Source: Pseudomonas mendocina (lineage in GTDB: Bacteria > Pseudomonadota > Gammaproteobacteria > Pseudomonadales > Pseudomonadaceae). Taken from it: a DNA stretch of 64,000 nt. The position numbers were made by a program, and so were the translations under genes. The stretch lies in contig CP148074.1 of assembly GCA_037482215.1 (NCBI GenBank), positions 930,001 to 994,000 of the forward strand, read 5' to 3'. Positions 9,355 to 20,191 of this stretch are shown here, one piece after another. The notes under the pieces were generated by a model that saw nothing but the letters and a program-made list of their open reading frames with translations, was not told where the DNA came from and did not search any database. Positions within the stretch are counted from its first letter, which is position 1, and each line of letters begins with the position of its first letter.

Positions 9355-10328
9355 TACATCACTCCGGCGCGCAGTAGATCGCCAAGGTTGAAGGCGCCTA
9401 CCGGGTGGTTTTGTTCATCGATGACCACCAGCGAGCTGATCTTGTTGTCTTCCATGATCTTCAGGGCCTCGGCTGCGAGCATTTCTGGGCGTGCTACTTT
9501 TCCACCAGAGGTCATAACATCGTCGATAATTGCCTGGCGAACATCTATGTTTCGGTCCAAGGCTCGGCGTAGGTCTCCATCGGTGAAGACTCCTGCCATG
9601 CGGCCATCATTTTCAGTCACCACCGTCATACCCAAGCCCTTTTGGGTCATTTCAAGCAGGGCGTCGCGCAGTGATGTACCCCGTTTGATGTTGGGCAGGT
9701 CGTCGCCGCCATGCATGACGTTTTCGACTTTTAGTAACAAGCGGCGGCCTAAGGCACCACCAGGGTGGGAGAAGGCAAAGTCCTCTGCGGTAAAGCCGCG
9801 CGCTTCGAGAAGCGCGATTGCCAGAGCATCTCCCAGAACCAGGGACACAGTTGTGGATGAAGTCGGCGCCAAGTTCAGGGGGCAGGCTTCCTGAGAAACA
9901 CGGGCATCCAAATTCACCTCGGCGGCCTGTGCCAATGCTGAGTCGGGGTTGCCTGTCATACTGATCAGGGTAATGCCTAGGCGTTTGATCAAAGGCAGTA
10001 GGGTAACGATTTCTGCTGTAGTGCCTGAGTTGGATAGGGCCAGTACAACATCATCGCGTGTAATCATACCCATGTCGCCATGGCTGGCTTCGGCCGGGTG
10101 TACGAAAAAGGCTGTCGTGCCCGTGCTGGCGAGGGTTGCAGCAATTTTGTTGCCGATGTGACCGGACTTACCCATTCCCACCACAACGACGCGCCCCTTG
10201 CACTCAAGAATCAGCTGACAGGCGCGCACGAAATCACCATTTATACGCTGTAGCAGGTCCTGAATGGCTTCTGCTTCAAGGCGTATGGTGCGCTGGGCGG
10301 ACTGGATCAGTTCGTTTGAGTGCTTCAT
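9354..10328 (-). CDS. kdsD: D-arabinose 5-phosphate isomerase KdsD
   Basis: A 324-residue protein with an N-terminal SIS domain (VVVGMGKSGHIGNKIAATLASTGT and the HGDMGMI motif) and a C-terminal CBS pair from about residue 205. It converts ribulose-5-P to arabinose-5-P, the first step to KDO. The start is set at MKHSNELIQSAQRT, the usual family N-terminus; a further 35 in-frame residues upstream look non-coding. It is divergent from the mlaF operon with 246 nt between. Confidence 0.95.
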   Translation of the reverse strand: MKHSNELIQSAQRTIRLEAEAIQDLLQRINGDFVRACQLILECKGRVVVVGMGKSGHIGNKIAATLASTGTTAFFVHPAEASHGDMGMITRDDVVLALSNSGTTAEIVTLLPLIKRLGITLISMTGNPDSALAQAAEVNLDARVSQEACPLNLAPTSSTTVSLVLGDALAIALLEARGFTAEDFAFSHPGGALGRRLLLKVENVMHGGDDLPNIKRGTSLRDALLEMTQKGLGMTVVTENDGRMAGVFTDGDLRRALDRNIDVRQAIIDDVMTSGGKVARPEMLAAEALKIMEDNKISSLVVIDEQNHPVGAFNLGDLLRAGVM

Positions 10329-10433
10329 TGTGGCTCTATGGCGTATTGACTTAAATGAAGGATTATAACGGGAATGAGATAACTGCCCAGCTTTTCCGCT
10401 TTGGTATTCAATGTTCCGATCAATTGATCCCAA

Positions 10434-10483
10434 TTTGACATGGCAAGTTCAATTGGTTGGAGATAGGGGCTCAATGGTATAGT
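10434..10483 (+). promoter_or_regulatory. Possible sigma-70 promoter elements upstream of mlaF
   Basis: Within the 246-nt divergent kdsD/mlaF region there is a perfect TTGACA at 10434-10439 and a TATAGT at 10478-10483. They are too far apart to be one promoter, so each would need a weak partner. The TATAGT, 92 nt before the mlaF start, is the better -10 candidate. Low confidence. Confidence 0.3.
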
Positions 10484-10574
10484 TTGCAGCCTTTTTGTGG
10501 CTCGCTGCTGGTAAAGCGTGTCCTTTAAACCGTAATGCGCGTCATTGCAGGCAGGCTTTGAACAAGGAGTCCAG

Positions 10575-11390
10575 ATGAGCGCCGAGACCCCATATGCAGT
10601 TGAGCTGAAGCAACTGAGCTTCAAGCGCGGTGAGCGGGATATTTTCAGGAATATTGATATCTGTATTCCCCGCGGCAAAGTGGTGGGCATCATGGGGCCG
10701 TCCGGATGCGGCAAAACGACGTTGCTGCGTCTGATTGCCGCAGAGTTGATGCCCTATAAGGGAGAGGTGTGGGTCAATGGTGTTAACCTGCCCGAGCTTT
10801 CCCGCAGTGATCTGTTTGACATGCGCAAGCAGATGGGCGTCCTTTTCCAGAGTGGGGCGCTGTTCACTGATCTGGACGTGTTTGAAAACGTTGCATTTCC
10901 TTTACGTGTCCACACGAAGCTGCCTGAGGAAATGATCCGAGATATCGTCTTGATGAAGTTGCAGGCTGTTGGCTTGCGTGGTGCCGTGGATTTGCGCCCG
11001 GATGAGCTGTCAGGCGGTATGAAGCGACGCGTTGCATTGGCACGTGCGATTGCTTTGGATCCTCAGATTCTGATCTATGACGAGCCTTTTGTGGGGCAAG
11101 ATCCCATTGCAATGGGGGTTTTGGTGCGCCTCATTCGCCTGCTCAACGATGCGTTGGGTATCACCAGCATCTTGGTGTCCCATGATCTGGCGGAAACGGC
11201 GAGTATCGCCGACTACATCTATGTGGTCGGGGACGCACAGGTGCTTGGTCATGGAACTCCTGAAGAGCTGATGAATTCAGATAATCCACGTATCCGACAA
11301 TTTATGAAGGGATCGCCGGATGGTCCGGTGCCGTTCCATTTTCCTGCTTCTGATTATCGTGACGATCTTCTGGGGGGCGCTGATGCGTAA
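10575..11390 (+). CDS. mlaF: Mla phospholipid transporter ATPase MlaF
   Basis: A 271-residue ABC ATPase with Walker [10 protein letters not shown], signature [16 protein letters not shown] and Walker [14 protein letters not shown]. It drives phospholipid transfer through the MlaFEDB complex, keeping outer-membrane lipid asymmetry; the Pseudomonas name ttg2A reflects its link to toluene tolerance. The ATG at 10575 follows AAGGAG at 10564-10569. First gene of a tight five-gene operon. Confidence 0.96.
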   Translation: MSAETPYAVELKQLSFKRGERDIFRNIDICIPRGKVVGIMGPSGCGKTTLLRLIAAELMPYKGEVWVNGVNLPELSRSDLFDMRKQMGVLFQSGALFTDLDVFENVAFPLRVHTKLPEEMIRDIVLMKLQAVGLRGAVDLRPDELSGGMKRRVALARAIALDPQILIYDEPFVGQDPIAMGVLVRLIRLLNDALGITSILVSHDLAETASIADYIYVVGDAQVLGHGTPEELMNSDNPRIRQFMKGSPDGPVPFHFPASDYRDDLLGGADA

Positions 11391-12180
11391 GGTTTCCCTG
11401 CTTGAACGGGTGCGCCTGTTCGGCCGTGCCGGAATTGACGTGGTGATGTCCCTTGGGCGTTCCGGGTTGTTTTTGCTGCACGCTCTGATTGGTCGCAGCC
11501 AGGCTGGCAATGGTTTTCAGCTGTTGGTGAAGCAGCTGCATTCTGTGGGCGTTTTGTCGCTGCCAATCATTGTTGTATCAGGCATTTTTATCGGCATGGT
11601 GCTGGCGTTGCAGGGCTTTAATATCCTTTCTAGCTATGGTTCCGAGCAGGCCGTAGGCCAAATGGTCGCACTTACACTCTTGCGTGAGTTGGGACCTGTG
11701 GTTACCGCGCTGTTATTCGCGGGGCGTGCTGGGTCAGCCTTGACCGCTGAAATTGGCAACATGAAATCCACCGAGCAGCTGTCCAGTTTGTCGATGATCG
11801 GTGTGGATCCGCTGAAATATATTGTCGCGCCGCGGTTGTGGGCGGGGTTTATTTCGATGCCCTTGCTAGCCGTCATTTTTTGTGTGGTCGGAATCTGGGG
11901 CGGCGCAATGGTCGCTGTAGACTGGCTTGGCGTCTATGAGGGGTCTTATTGGGCCAATATGCAGGCCAGTGTTTCTTTTAGCGAAGACGTGCTCAATGGC
12001 GTGATTAAGAGCGTCGTTTTTGCCTTTGTTGTGACCTGGATTGCCGTGTACCAGGGCTACGATTGTGAGCCAACCTCGGAAGGAATCAGTCGCGCAACCA
12101 CGAAAACCGTGGTGTATGCCTCCCTTGCCGTCTTGGGGCTGGACTTCATTCTGACCGCTTTGATGTTTGGAGATTTCTGA
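11383..12180 (+). CDS. mlaE: Mla permease MlaE
   Basis: A 265-residue MlaE-family (DUF140) permease with an N-terminal amphipathic region and five to six hydrophobic helices, including the conserved [24 protein letters not shown] segment. It is the membrane core of MlaFEDB. The start [10 protein letters not shown] at 11383 overlaps the mlaF stop by 8 nt, implying coupling. Confidence 0.95.
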   Translation: MRKVSLLERVRLFGRAGIDVVMSLGRSGLFLLHALIGRSQAGNGFQLLVKQLHSVGVLSLPIIVVSGIFIGMVLALQGFNILSSYGSEQAVGQMVALTLLRELGPVVTALLFAGRAGSALTAEIGNMKSTEQLSSLSMIGVDPLKYIVAPRLWAGFISMPLLAVIFCVVGIWGGAMVAVDWLGVYEGSYWANMQASVSFSEDVLNGVIKSVVFAFVVTWIAVYQGYDCEPTSEGISRATTKTVVYASLAVLGLDFILTALMFGDF

Positions 12181-12653
12181 TGCAAAACCGCGCGCTGGAA
12201 GTGGGTGTCGGCTTGTTCCTCTTGGCTGGTTTGTTGGCTCTGTTGCTGCTGGCTTTGCGTGTCAGTGGTCTGACCGTAGGCAACAGCGATAATACCTATA
12301 AGGTCTATGCACATTTTGACAACATTGCGGGTCTTACTGTCCGGTCCAAGGTGACGATGGCAGGTGTAACCATTGGTAAAGTCACGGCTATAGACCTTGA
12401 TCGTGATAGCTACACTGGTCGTGTGACCATGCAACTGGATCAGGCTGTGAACAATTTGCCAGTGGATTCCACTGCGTCGATTCTTACCGCGGGACTGCTG
12501 GGTGAAAAATATATTGGTATCAGTGTGGGCGGTGACGAAGAAGTCCTGACTGAAGGTGGTCATATCAATGACACCCAGTCTTCGCTGGTGCTGGAAGATT
12601 TGATTGGTAAGTTTTTGCTGAACTCGGTCAATAAGGACCAAGGCGGTAAATAA
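12180..12653 (+). CDS. mlaD: Mla MCE-domain protein MlaD
   Basis: A 157-residue protein with one N-terminal transmembrane helix (VGVGLFLLAGLLALLLLALRV) and a single MCE domain (KVYAHFDNIAGLTVRSKVTMAGVTIGKV). Hexameric MlaD forms the periplasmic channel on MlaFE. The ATG shares one base with the mlaE stop (TGATG). Confidence 0.96.
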   Translation: MQNRALEVGVGLFLLAGLLALLLLALRVSGLTVGNSDNTYKVYAHFDNIAGLTVRSKVTMAGVTIGKVTAIDLDRDSYTGRVTMQLDQAVNNLPVDSTASILTAGLLGEKYIGISVGGDEEVLTEGGHINDTQSSLVLEDLIGKFLLNSVNKDQGGK

Positions 12654-12663
12654 GGGTATGAAC

Positions 12664-13296
12664 ATGATCAAGATGATGCGCAACAGCCTGCTTGTGTGCT
12701 TGGCTGCCTTTTCATTCTCTGTTCTGGCTGCGCCTACTGCTACAGAGATTGTTCAGAAAACTACTGATACGTTGTTGGCTGACTTGAAAGCAAATAAAGA
12801 AACCTATCGAACCGACCCCGGTGCGTTCTACGGGGCCTTGGATCGTATCCTCGGGCCGGTAGTTGATGTTGATGGTATATCCCGCGGCGTCATGACAGTT
12901 CGCTATTCCCGTCAGGCGACACCCGAGCAAATGCAGCGTTTTCAAGATAATTTCAAGCGTAGCCTGATGCAGTTCTACGGCAACGCATTGCTTGAGTACG
13001 ACAATCAGGGCATCCGCGTTCTGCCCGCCAGTGGCCAGCATGATCCACAGCGAGCTGCGGTCAATATGGAGATTAAGGACAGCAATGGTGTGATTTATCC
13101 ATTGTCGTACACCATGGTCAGCCAAGACGGGACGTGGAAAATGCGCAATGTCATCATCAATGGCATCAACATTGGCAAGCTCTTCAGAGATCAGTTCGCC
13201 CAGGCCATGCAGAACAACGGCAATAAGCTGGATGCAGTGATTGATGGCTGGGTCGATACTGTTGCCAAGGCGCGTCAGGGAGCGGGCAAGTCGTGA
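12664..13296 (+). CDS. mlaC: Periplasmic phospholipid carrier MlaC
   Basis: A protein of about 210 residues with a signal peptide (MIKMMRNSLLVCLAAFSFSVLAAP) and the MlaC/Ttg2D fold. It shuttles phospholipid between MlaA-porin and MlaFEDB. ATG at 12664 is preferred over ATG at 12658 because AAGGG at 12652-12656 is too close to the earlier codon. Confidence 0.94.
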   Translation: MIKMMRNSLLVCLAAFSFSVLAAPTATEIVQKTTDTLLADLKANKETYRTDPGAFYGALDRILGPVVDVDGISRGVMTVRYSRQATPEQMQRFQDNFKRSLMQFYGNALLEYDNQGIRVLPASGQHDPQRAAVNMEIKDSNGVIYPLSYTMVSQDGTWKMRNVIINGINIGKLFRDQFAQAMQNNGNKLDAVIDGWVDTVAKARQGAGKS

Positions 13297-13601
13297 GTCA
13301 GGCCGCTATCCGCGAGGTTACAGCGGGTGTTTTCGAGCTGGCAGGCGTCTTGGACTACTCCAGCGGGCCTGCCCTGCGTAAGCAAGGCGGTAGCCTCATC
13401 AAAGCGACTGCAGCGAGTGAATGTGTCATCGACTGCACCGCGGTTAGCAAATCCAGCAGTGTTGGGCTTTCACTTCTGTTGGCGTACATGCGTGACGCCA
13501 GTGCTGCCGGTAAACAGCTGACTGTCCGGGGCTTGCCCAAGGATATGCGGGAAATTGCTGGCGTTAGTGGATTGCTGGACGTTTTGCCGCAACAAAGCTG
13601 A
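13293..13601 (+). CDS. mlaB: STAS-domain protein MlaB
   Basis: A 102-residue STAS-domain protein beginning at GTG 13293, which overlaps the mlaC stop by 4 nt. Motifs include ECVIDCTAVSKSSSVGLSLLLAYMRDA. MlaB binds MlaF and is needed for complex assembly and activity. It closes the operon; 127 nt with no evident terminator separate it from ibaG. Confidence 0.92.
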   Translation: MSQAAIREVTAGVFELAGVLDYSSGPALRKQGGSLIKATAASECVIDCTAVSKSSSVGLSLLLAYMRDASAAGKQLTVRGLPKDMREIAGVSGLLDVLPQQS

Positions 13602-13728
13602 TTTCCCCACTTTCCTGCTGGTTGGTGGTGTGTGCGGGGTTCGCAGGTCGAGGGCTTTTTTGTATCATGTCCTGCTTTGCGAGCCTCGGCTCTGCTGTCG
13701 TTTAAATATATCCTGATCGAGGTTGAGC

Positions 13729-13968
13729 ATGCAGGCCCTTGAAGTAAAGAGTCTCCTTGAGGCTAAACTGCCGAATACTCAGGTTGAAGTTGAAGGCGAA
13801 GGCTGCAACTTCCAGTTGAACCTGATTAGCGACGATCTGGCCGCCCTGAGCCCGGTAAAGCGTCAGCAGCAGGTCTACTCACACCTGAACGCTTGGATTG
13901 CTGATGGCAGCATTCACGCAGTGAGCATGAAATTCTTCAGCCGTGCCGATTGGGCTGCGCGCTCCTAA
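13729..13968 (+). CDS. ibaG: BolA-family protein IbaG
   Basis: A 79-residue BolA-like protein (MQALEVKSLLEAKLPNTQVEVEGEG, then VKRQQQVYSHLNAWIADGSIHAVSMKF). IbaG acts with monothiol glutaredoxins in Fe-S trafficking and acid stress. GAGG at 13719-13722 supports ATG 13729 over the in-frame TTG at 13723. It sits 12 nt before murA, its conserved neighbour. Confidence 0.92.
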   Translation: MQALEVKSLLEAKLPNTQVEVEGEGCNFQLNLISDDLAALSPVKRQQQVYSHLNAWIADGSIHAVSMKFFSRADWAARS

Positions 13969-15246
<1,278 letters not shown>

Positions 15247-15250
15247 GACC

Positions 15251-15886
15251 ATGCTGACTATTGCCCTTTCCAAAGGCCGTATTCTTGATGACACCCTGCC
15301 GCTGCTCGCAGCTGCAGGGATTGAGCCGACCGAGAATCCGGAAAAAAGCCGCAAACTGATCATCCCCACAACACTGGACGATGTTCGTTTGTTGATTGTG
15401 CGTGCCACGGATGTGCCGACTTACGTTGAACACGGGGCTGCTGATCTCGGCGTGGCGGGCAAGGATGTGCTGATGGAGTACGGCGGTCAGGGCTTGTACG
15501 AGCCACTGGACCTGCGTATTGCCCGCTGCAAGCTGATGACGGCAGGTGCTGTCGGTGCGCCGGAGCCCAAGGGGCGTCTGCGCGTAGCCACTAAGTTCGT
15601 CAACGTGGCCAAGCGTTACTATGCCGAACAGGGCCGTCAGGTCGATATCATCAAGCTATATGGTTCGATGGAGCTGGCGCCGCTGGTGGGGCTTGCTGAC
15701 AAGATCATCGACGTTGTCGACACCGGCAACACGCTGCGTGCGAACGGTCTGGAGGCTCAGGAGCTGATTGCTACCATCAGTTCTCGGCTGATCGTGAACA
15801 AAGCGTCGATGAAGATTCAGCACGCCCGCATTCAGGCGCTTATCGACACGCTGCGTGAAGCGGTCGAGGCACGACACCCTATCTGA
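15251..15886 (+). CDS. hisG: ATP phosphoribosyltransferase, short form HisG
   Basis: A 211-residue short-form HisG ([19 protein letters not shown]), the first enzyme of histidine synthesis. The short form lacks the C-terminal regulatory domain and needs HisZ, encoded elsewhere in pseudomonads. The PRPP-binding motif is in the segment [15 protein letters not shown]. The start is ATG 15251, 4 nt after the murA stop. Confidence 0.96.
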   Translation: MLTIALSKGRILDDTLPLLAAAGIEPTENPEKSRKLIIPTTLDDVRLLIVRATDVPTYVEHGAADLGVAGKDVLMEYGGQGLYEPLDLRIARCKLMTAGAVGAPEPKGRLRVATKFVNVAKRYYAEQGRQVDIIKLYGSMELAPLVGLADKIIDVVDTGNTLRANGLEAQELIATISSRLIVNKASMKIQHARIQALIDTLREAVEARHPI

Positions 15887-15901
15887 TCCCATTGCGCGGC
15901 A

Positions 15902-15984
15902 AAACGCCGCGTTTGCCTATCCGTGTCATAGCCAAATATCTCGGGCGTCCATACGGTGGGCTTGATAGCCTATCGACGTCCGAG
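15902..15984 (+). other. Two predicted hairpins in the hisG-hisD intergenic region
   Basis: Two inverted repeats are visible between hisG and hisD. The first, at about 15896-15912, has CGCGGC and GCCGCG arms around AAAAC. The second is larger: CTCGGGCGTC at 15940-15949 pairs with GACGTCCGAG at 15975-15984 with one G-U pair, and contains a small GGC/GCC stem. Neither has a T-run, so these look like mRNA structure or processing sites rather than intrinsic terminators. Confidence 0.5.
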
Positions 15985-16008
15985 TATTAGCCAACAATGA
16001 GGCCCGCT

Positions 16009-17319
16009 ATGACCGCTTCACTTGCAATCCGTCGACTCAATGCCGCAGACCAGGACTTTGCCCAGCATCTGGATCATCTGCTGAGCTGGGAAAGTGTGTC
16101 GGACGATGCGGTCAACCATCGCGTTCTGGAAATTATTCAGGCTGTCCGCCAGCGTGGCGATGCTGCACTTGTCGAGTTCACCAACAAATTTGATGGTTTA
16201 AACGCCAGCTCTATGGCCGATTTGATCCTGCCGCGTGAGCGTCTGGAGCTGGCGCTGACCCGCATCAGCCCGGAGCAGCGTGATGCCCTGGAGATCGCGG
16301 CCAAACGCGTGCGTGAATACCACGAACACCAGAAACAGGACTCCTGGACCTACACCGAGGCCGACGGCACTGTGCTGGGGCAGAAAGTGACGCCGCTGGA
16401 CCGTGCAGGTCTGTACGTGCCGGGTGGCAAGGCAACTTACCCGTCTTCTGTGCTGATGAATGCCATCCCAGCCAAGGTTGCTGGTGTACAAGAAGTGGTG
16501 ATGGTAGTGCCAACCCCACGTGGTGAGATCAACGAGATCGTGCTGGCTGCTGCCTGCATCGCCGGTGTTGACCGTGTGTTCACCGTGGGCGGTGCCCAAG
16601 CGGTTGCGGCATTGGCTTATGGCACTGAGAGCGTGCCGCCGGTGGACAAAATTGTCGGCCCAGGCAACATCTATGTGGCGACAGCCAAGCGTCACGTTTT
16701 CGGTAAGGTGGGGATCGACATGATTGCCGGCCCGTCCGAGATTCTTGTTGTCTGCGATGGCAAGACCGATCCTGACTGGATCGCCATGGACCTGTTCTCC
16801 CAGGCTGAGCATGATGAAGACGCCCAGGCGATTCTGGTGAGCCCGGATGCCGAGTTCCTTGACCGCGTTGCCGCCAGCATCACCAAGCTGCTGCCGACTC
16901 TGGAGCGTGAGGCAATTGCCCGTACCTCTATGGAAGGTCGTGGCGCGCTGATCCAAGTTGCCGACATGGCTCAGGCTGTGGAAGTGGCTAACCGTATTGC
17001 ACCGGAGCACTTGGAGTTGTCGGTGGAGAACCCGCAGGAGCTGCTGCCGCTGATCCGTCACGCGGGCGCCATCTTTATGGGTCGTTACACCGCCGAAGCG
17101 TTGGGCGATTACTGTGCCGGGCCGAACCACGTGTTGCCGACTTCCGGTACTGCCCGTTATTCCTCGCCACTGGGGGTGTATGACTTCCAGAAGCGTTCGT
17201 CGATCATTCAGTGCTCGGCAGACGGTGCATCTGAGCTGGGTAAAGTGGCGAGCGTGCTGGCCCGTGGTGAGTCGCTGACTGCCCACGCCCGCAGCGCTGA
17301 GTACCGCATTAAAGGCTAA
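16009..17319 (+). CDS. hisD: Histidinol dehydrogenase HisD
   Basis: A protein of about 436 residues catalysing the last two steps of histidine synthesis, from histidinol to histidine with NAD and zinc. Motifs include [40 protein letters not shown] and the catalytic APEHLEL. ATG 16009 is favoured over the in-frame ATG 15997 because GAGG at about 15999-16002 is well placed for it. hisC follows. Confidence 0.95.
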   Translation: MTASLAIRRLNAADQDFAQHLDHLLSWESVSDDAVNHRVLEIIQAVRQRGDAALVEFTNKFDGLNASSMADLILPRERLELALTRISPEQRDALEIAAKRVREYHEHQKQDSWTYTEADGTVLGQKVTPLDRAGLYVPGGKATYPSSVLMNAIPAKVAGVQEVVMVVPTPRGEINEIVLAAACIAGVDRVFTVGGAQAVAALAYGTESVPPVDKIVGPGNIYVATAKRHVFGKVGIDMIAGPSEILVVCDGKTDPDWIAMDLFSQAEHDEDAQAILVSPDAEFLDRVAASITKLLPTLEREAIARTSMEGRGALIQVADMAQAVEVANRIAPEHLELSVENPQELLPLIRHAGAIFMGRYTAEALGDYCAGPNHVLPTSGTARYSSPLGVYDFQKRSSIIQCSADGASELGKVASVLARGESLTAHARSAEYRIKG

Positions 17320-17382
17320 TTGTCAGTTGGGCGGCGTTTACGTCGCCCACTAATCCCCAAGTTTCTGAGGAGTGAAGGGCAG

Positions 17383-18435
17383 ATGAGCAAATTCTGGAGC
17401 CCCTTCGTTAAGGACCTGGTGCCGTATGTGCCGGGTGAACAACCGAAAATGACCAAATTGGTCAAACTCAACACCAATGAAAACCCGTATGGACCGTCGC
17501 CCAAAGCGCTGGCTGCCATGCAGGCTGAATTGAACGACAACTTGCGTCTGTACCCGGACCCGAACAGCGACCGGCTGAAACAGGCCGTGGCTGATTATTA
17601 CGGCGTGCAAACCGGCCAGGTGTTTGTCGGCAACGGCTCGGATGAGGTGCTGGCCCATGCGTTTCATGCGCTGTTCCAGCATGGCAAGCCGCTGCTGTTC
17701 CCGGATGTGACCTACAGCTTTTACCCGGTTTATTGCGGCCTGTATGGCATCGACTTCGAAGCCATTGCCCTGGACGAGCAGTTCCAGATCAACGTGGCGG
17801 ATTACCAGCGCCCCAATGGCGGGATTATTTTCCCTAACCCGAATGCGCCAACTGGCCGTGCGCTGGCTCTGGATGCGATTGAGCAACTGCTCAAGGGCAA
17901 CCCGGACACGGTGGTGCTGGTAGATGAGGCCTACATTGATTTCGGTGGCGAGACGGCTATTGGATTGGTGGATAAGTACCCGAACCTGCTGGTGTGCCAG
18001 ACACTGTCCAAGTCCCGTTCCCTGGCAGGCCTGCGTGTCGGTCTGGCCGTGGGGCATCCGGATTTGATCGAGGCGCTGGAGCGGGTTAAGAACAGCTTCA
18101 ACTCCTATCCGCTGGATCGCATGGCCATTGCCGGCGCAGCGGCTGCTTTTGAAGATCGGGCGTATTTCGATGAAACCTGCAAAAAGGTCATCGAAAGCCG
18201 AGCCGTTGTGGTGGCTGGGCTGGAAGAGCTGGGTTTTGAAGTGCTGCCATCAGCCGCGAACTTTGTGTTCGCTCGTCATCCACAAAAGGATGCGGCAGGG
18301 CTTCAGGCGGGTTTGCGTGAGCAGGGTGTCATCGTGCGCCACTTCAAGCAGGCGCGTATTGCTCAATTCCTGCGGATCACCATCGGCACGCCGGAGCAGA
18401 ACCAGGCATTGCTGGATGCGTTGAAAGGCCTTTGA
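17383..18435 (+). CDS. hisC: Histidinol-phosphate aminotransferase HisC
   Basis: A 350-residue class I/II PLP aminotransferase. The PLP lysine is in [15 protein letters not shown] and the substrate region is [10 protein letters not shown]. It makes histidinol phosphate from imidazole-acetol phosphate. The start [10 protein letters not shown] at 17383 follows GAGGAGTGAAGGG. A strong terminator follows 12 nt after the stop. Confidence 0.96.
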   Translation: MSKFWSPFVKDLVPYVPGEQPKMTKLVKLNTNENPYGPSPKALAAMQAELNDNLRLYPDPNSDRLKQAVADYYGVQTGQVFVGNGSDEVLAHAFHALFQHGKPLLFPDVTYSFYPVYCGLYGIDFEAIALDEQFQINVADYQRPNGGIIFPNPNAPTGRALALDAIEQLLKGNPDTVVLVDEAYIDFGGETAIGLVDKYPNLLVCQTLSKSRSLAGLRVGLAVGHPDLIEALERVKNSFNSYPLDRMAIAGAAAAFEDRAYFDETCKKVIESRAVVVAGLEELGFEVLPSAANFVFARHPQKDAAGLQAGLREQGVIVRHFKQARIAQFLRITIGTPEQNQALLDALKGL

Positions 18436-18447
18436 TGCGGTATAAAG

Positions 18448-18479
18448 AACCGCTGCCGGATAGCGGCAGCGGTTTTTTC
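18448..18479 (+). terminator. Intrinsic terminator after hisC
   Basis: An 11-bp perfect stem (AACCGCTGCCG at 18448-18458 with CGGCAGCGGTT at 18464-18474), 5-nt loop GATAG, runs into a T-tract at 18473-18478. It ends the ibaG-murA-hisGDC direction of transcription. Confidence 0.92.
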
Positions 18480-18496
18480 TTGCCCGTTGTATGGGC

Positions 18497-18898
18497 TTAC
18501 AGTTGCAGCTTAGGTTCGCGCGGCATGCCCAGTGCACGCTCGGCGATGATGTTGCGCTGGATTTCGTTACTGCCGCCGTAGAGGGTGTCTGAGCGGGTAA
18601 ACAGGAACAGTGACTGTAAGCGCGACAGCTCGTAAGGCCCGCCCTCAAGCACTTCTGCCTTTGGGCCAATGATGGTTTCGATGGCGAGTCGGCCGAACGC
18701 TCGCTGGACAATGGCCATGGCCAAGCTGTGTCGTTCGGGCGCCACGTTGCCAATCCGGATCTGGTTGAGCGCCTGCGCGATGCTCGCCCGTTGGCCACGC
18801 TCAACCGTAAGACGCTGTACACCGCCGGTGCCCAAGGCTACACCGACTATCCCGCTTGGTCTGCATGACATGCTGTGGATGACCACAAACGGGTGCAA
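18497..18898 (-). pseudogene. Acyl-CoA dehydrogenase remnant (C-terminal fragment)
   Basis: This 133-codon frame ends with the typical acyl-CoA dehydrogenase C-terminus: FLFTRSDTLYGGSNEIQRN followed by IIAERALGMPRE, where the family has the FAD/substrate-adjacent R-x-D-T-x-Y-G-G-x-x-E-I-Q-R motif. Only the last third of the C-terminal helical domain is present; the N-terminal and beta domains (about 270 residues) are missing, and the first 20 codons (from MHPFVVIHSM) do not match the family. It lies between convergent hisC and algW, which are neighbours in P. aeruginosa, so it looks like a decayed insertion or the residue of a deletion. A hairpin overlaps its 5' end. Confidence 0.75.
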
Positions 18899-18917
18899 AT
18901 GCTGACCCGTTTGTGGT
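18882..18917. terminator. Hairpin downstream of algW (terminator-like)
   Basis: A perfect 13-bp inverted repeat, ACCACAAACGGGT at 18882-18894 and ACCCGTTTGTGGT at 18905-18917, with a 10-nt loop. It lies 18 nt past the algW stop. No T-run follows on the minus strand, so termination efficiency is uncertain; it could also stabilise the 3' end of the algW transcript. Confidence 0.55.
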
Positions 18918-18934
18918 GGTTAACGCTCTGGTGC

Positions 18935-20083
18935 TTAGTTGGGTTTGGTTTCTACAGCAGGGCGAATCCCGACCTCTGCTTTCAGTCGCAAGGTTTTACC
19001 GGCACGCAGAATGGTGATTTGGATGGTTTGGCCGGGCTTGGTGCGAGCCACTTGGTTCATGGCGCTGCGACCGTCATTGGTGTCTACACCATCAATGTTG
19101 AGGATCAAATCCCCTGGCTGTAATCCTGCATGCTGCGCCGGTCCGCTGCGGTAAACCCCGGCCACCACAATGCCAGGACGGCCATCAAGGCCGAACGACT
19201 CAGCCAGTTCAGGGGTCATGGGCTGGACTTCAATTCCCAGCCAACCGCGGATCACCTTGCCGTGCTCAATGATGGCTTGCATCACATCCAGAGCCAGTTT
19301 GGCCGGTATGGCAAAACCAATACCCTGGGAGCCGCCGGACTTGGAGAAAATCGCCGTATTGATGCCCACCAGATTGCCGTAGGCATCCACCAGTGCTCCG
19401 CCGGAGTTACCGGGGTTGATCGCGGCGTCGGTCTGAATGAAGTCTTCGTATGTGTTCAGGCCCAACTGGTTACGGCCGGTGGCACTGATGATGCCCATGG
19501 TGACGGTCTGTCCCACGCCAAACGGGTTGCCAATGGCTAACGTGACATCACCAATGTTGATGCTGTCGGAGCGCCCGAGGGTGATGGCCGGAATATTCTT
19601 CAAGTCGATCTTCAACACGGCCAGATCAGTCTCTGGATCACTGCCAATCAGACGGGCAATCGTCTCGCGACCATCCTTAAGCGCTACGACGATCTGCTCG
19701 GAACCGGCTACCACGTGATAGTTGGTCAGTAGATAGCCTTCCGGCGTCATGATCACTGCCGAGCCCAGGCTGGATTCCATGCGCCGCTGTTGTGGCAGGT
19801 TGTCACCAAAGAAGCGGCGAAATTGAGGGTCTTCAAACAGCGGGTGAACCGGTTTGCTCACCACTTTGGTGCTGTACAGGTTAGCCACTGCTGGTGAGGC
19901 CACTTTTACCGCTTCAGCGTATGAGACAGGACCTTGCTGCATGCGGCCATAAAAAGGACTCATGGTGATGTGGGCCGTCTTTTCCGGCAGGCCAACCCAG
20001 CGGGGGAAATAAGCCATGATCAGCAGAGCCAGAAGAACCCCGACCAGAAGGGGCCAGCTAAGGAAACGCAGGGCCTTGAACAT
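18935..20083 (-). CDS. algW: Periplasmic serine protease AlgW (DegS-type)
   Basis: A 382-residue trypsin-like protease with an N-terminal membrane anchor (LLVGVLLALLIMAYF, about residues 12-26), a catalytic triad at His123 (TNYHVV), Asp153 (ETDLAVLKID) and Ser227 (NPGNSGGAL), and one C-terminal PDZ domain. AlgW is the site-1 protease that cleaves MucA in response to misfolded outer-membrane proteins and releases AlgU, inducing envelope-stress and alginate genes in pseudomonads. Its place beside hisC is conserved. Confidence 0.95.
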   Translation of the reverse strand: MFKALRFLSWPLLVGVLLALLIMAYFPRWVGLPEKTAHITMSPFYGRMQQGPVSYAEAVKVASPAVANLYSTKVVSKPVHPLFEDPQFRRFFGDNLPQQRRMESSLGSAVIMTPEGYLLTNYHVVAGSEQIVVALKDGRETIARLIGSDPETDLAVLKIDLKNIPAITLGRSDSINIGDVTLAIGNPFGVGQTVTMGIISATGRNQLGLNTYEDFIQTDAAINPGNSGGALVDAYGNLVGINTAIFSKSGGSQGIGFAIPAKLALDVMQAIIEHGKVIRGWLGIEVQPMTPELAESFGLDGRPGIVVAGVYRSGPAQHAGLQPGDLILNIDGVDTNDGRSAMNQVARTKPGQTIQITILRAGKTLRLKAEVGIRPAVETKPN

Positions 20084-20191
20084 GTAAACAGTCCTGAAGG
20101 TTGCGGGGGCGCATCACCCCCTTTAAGGTGCGCATTATAGAGGCGAACACTGCCAAGAAAGTGTTTTGTAATTTTGTCTAAGGATTTTTTG

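Noticed and set aside
10434..10460. TTGACA at 10434 as a complete promoter
   Set aside because: No acceptable -10 element follows at 16-18 nt.
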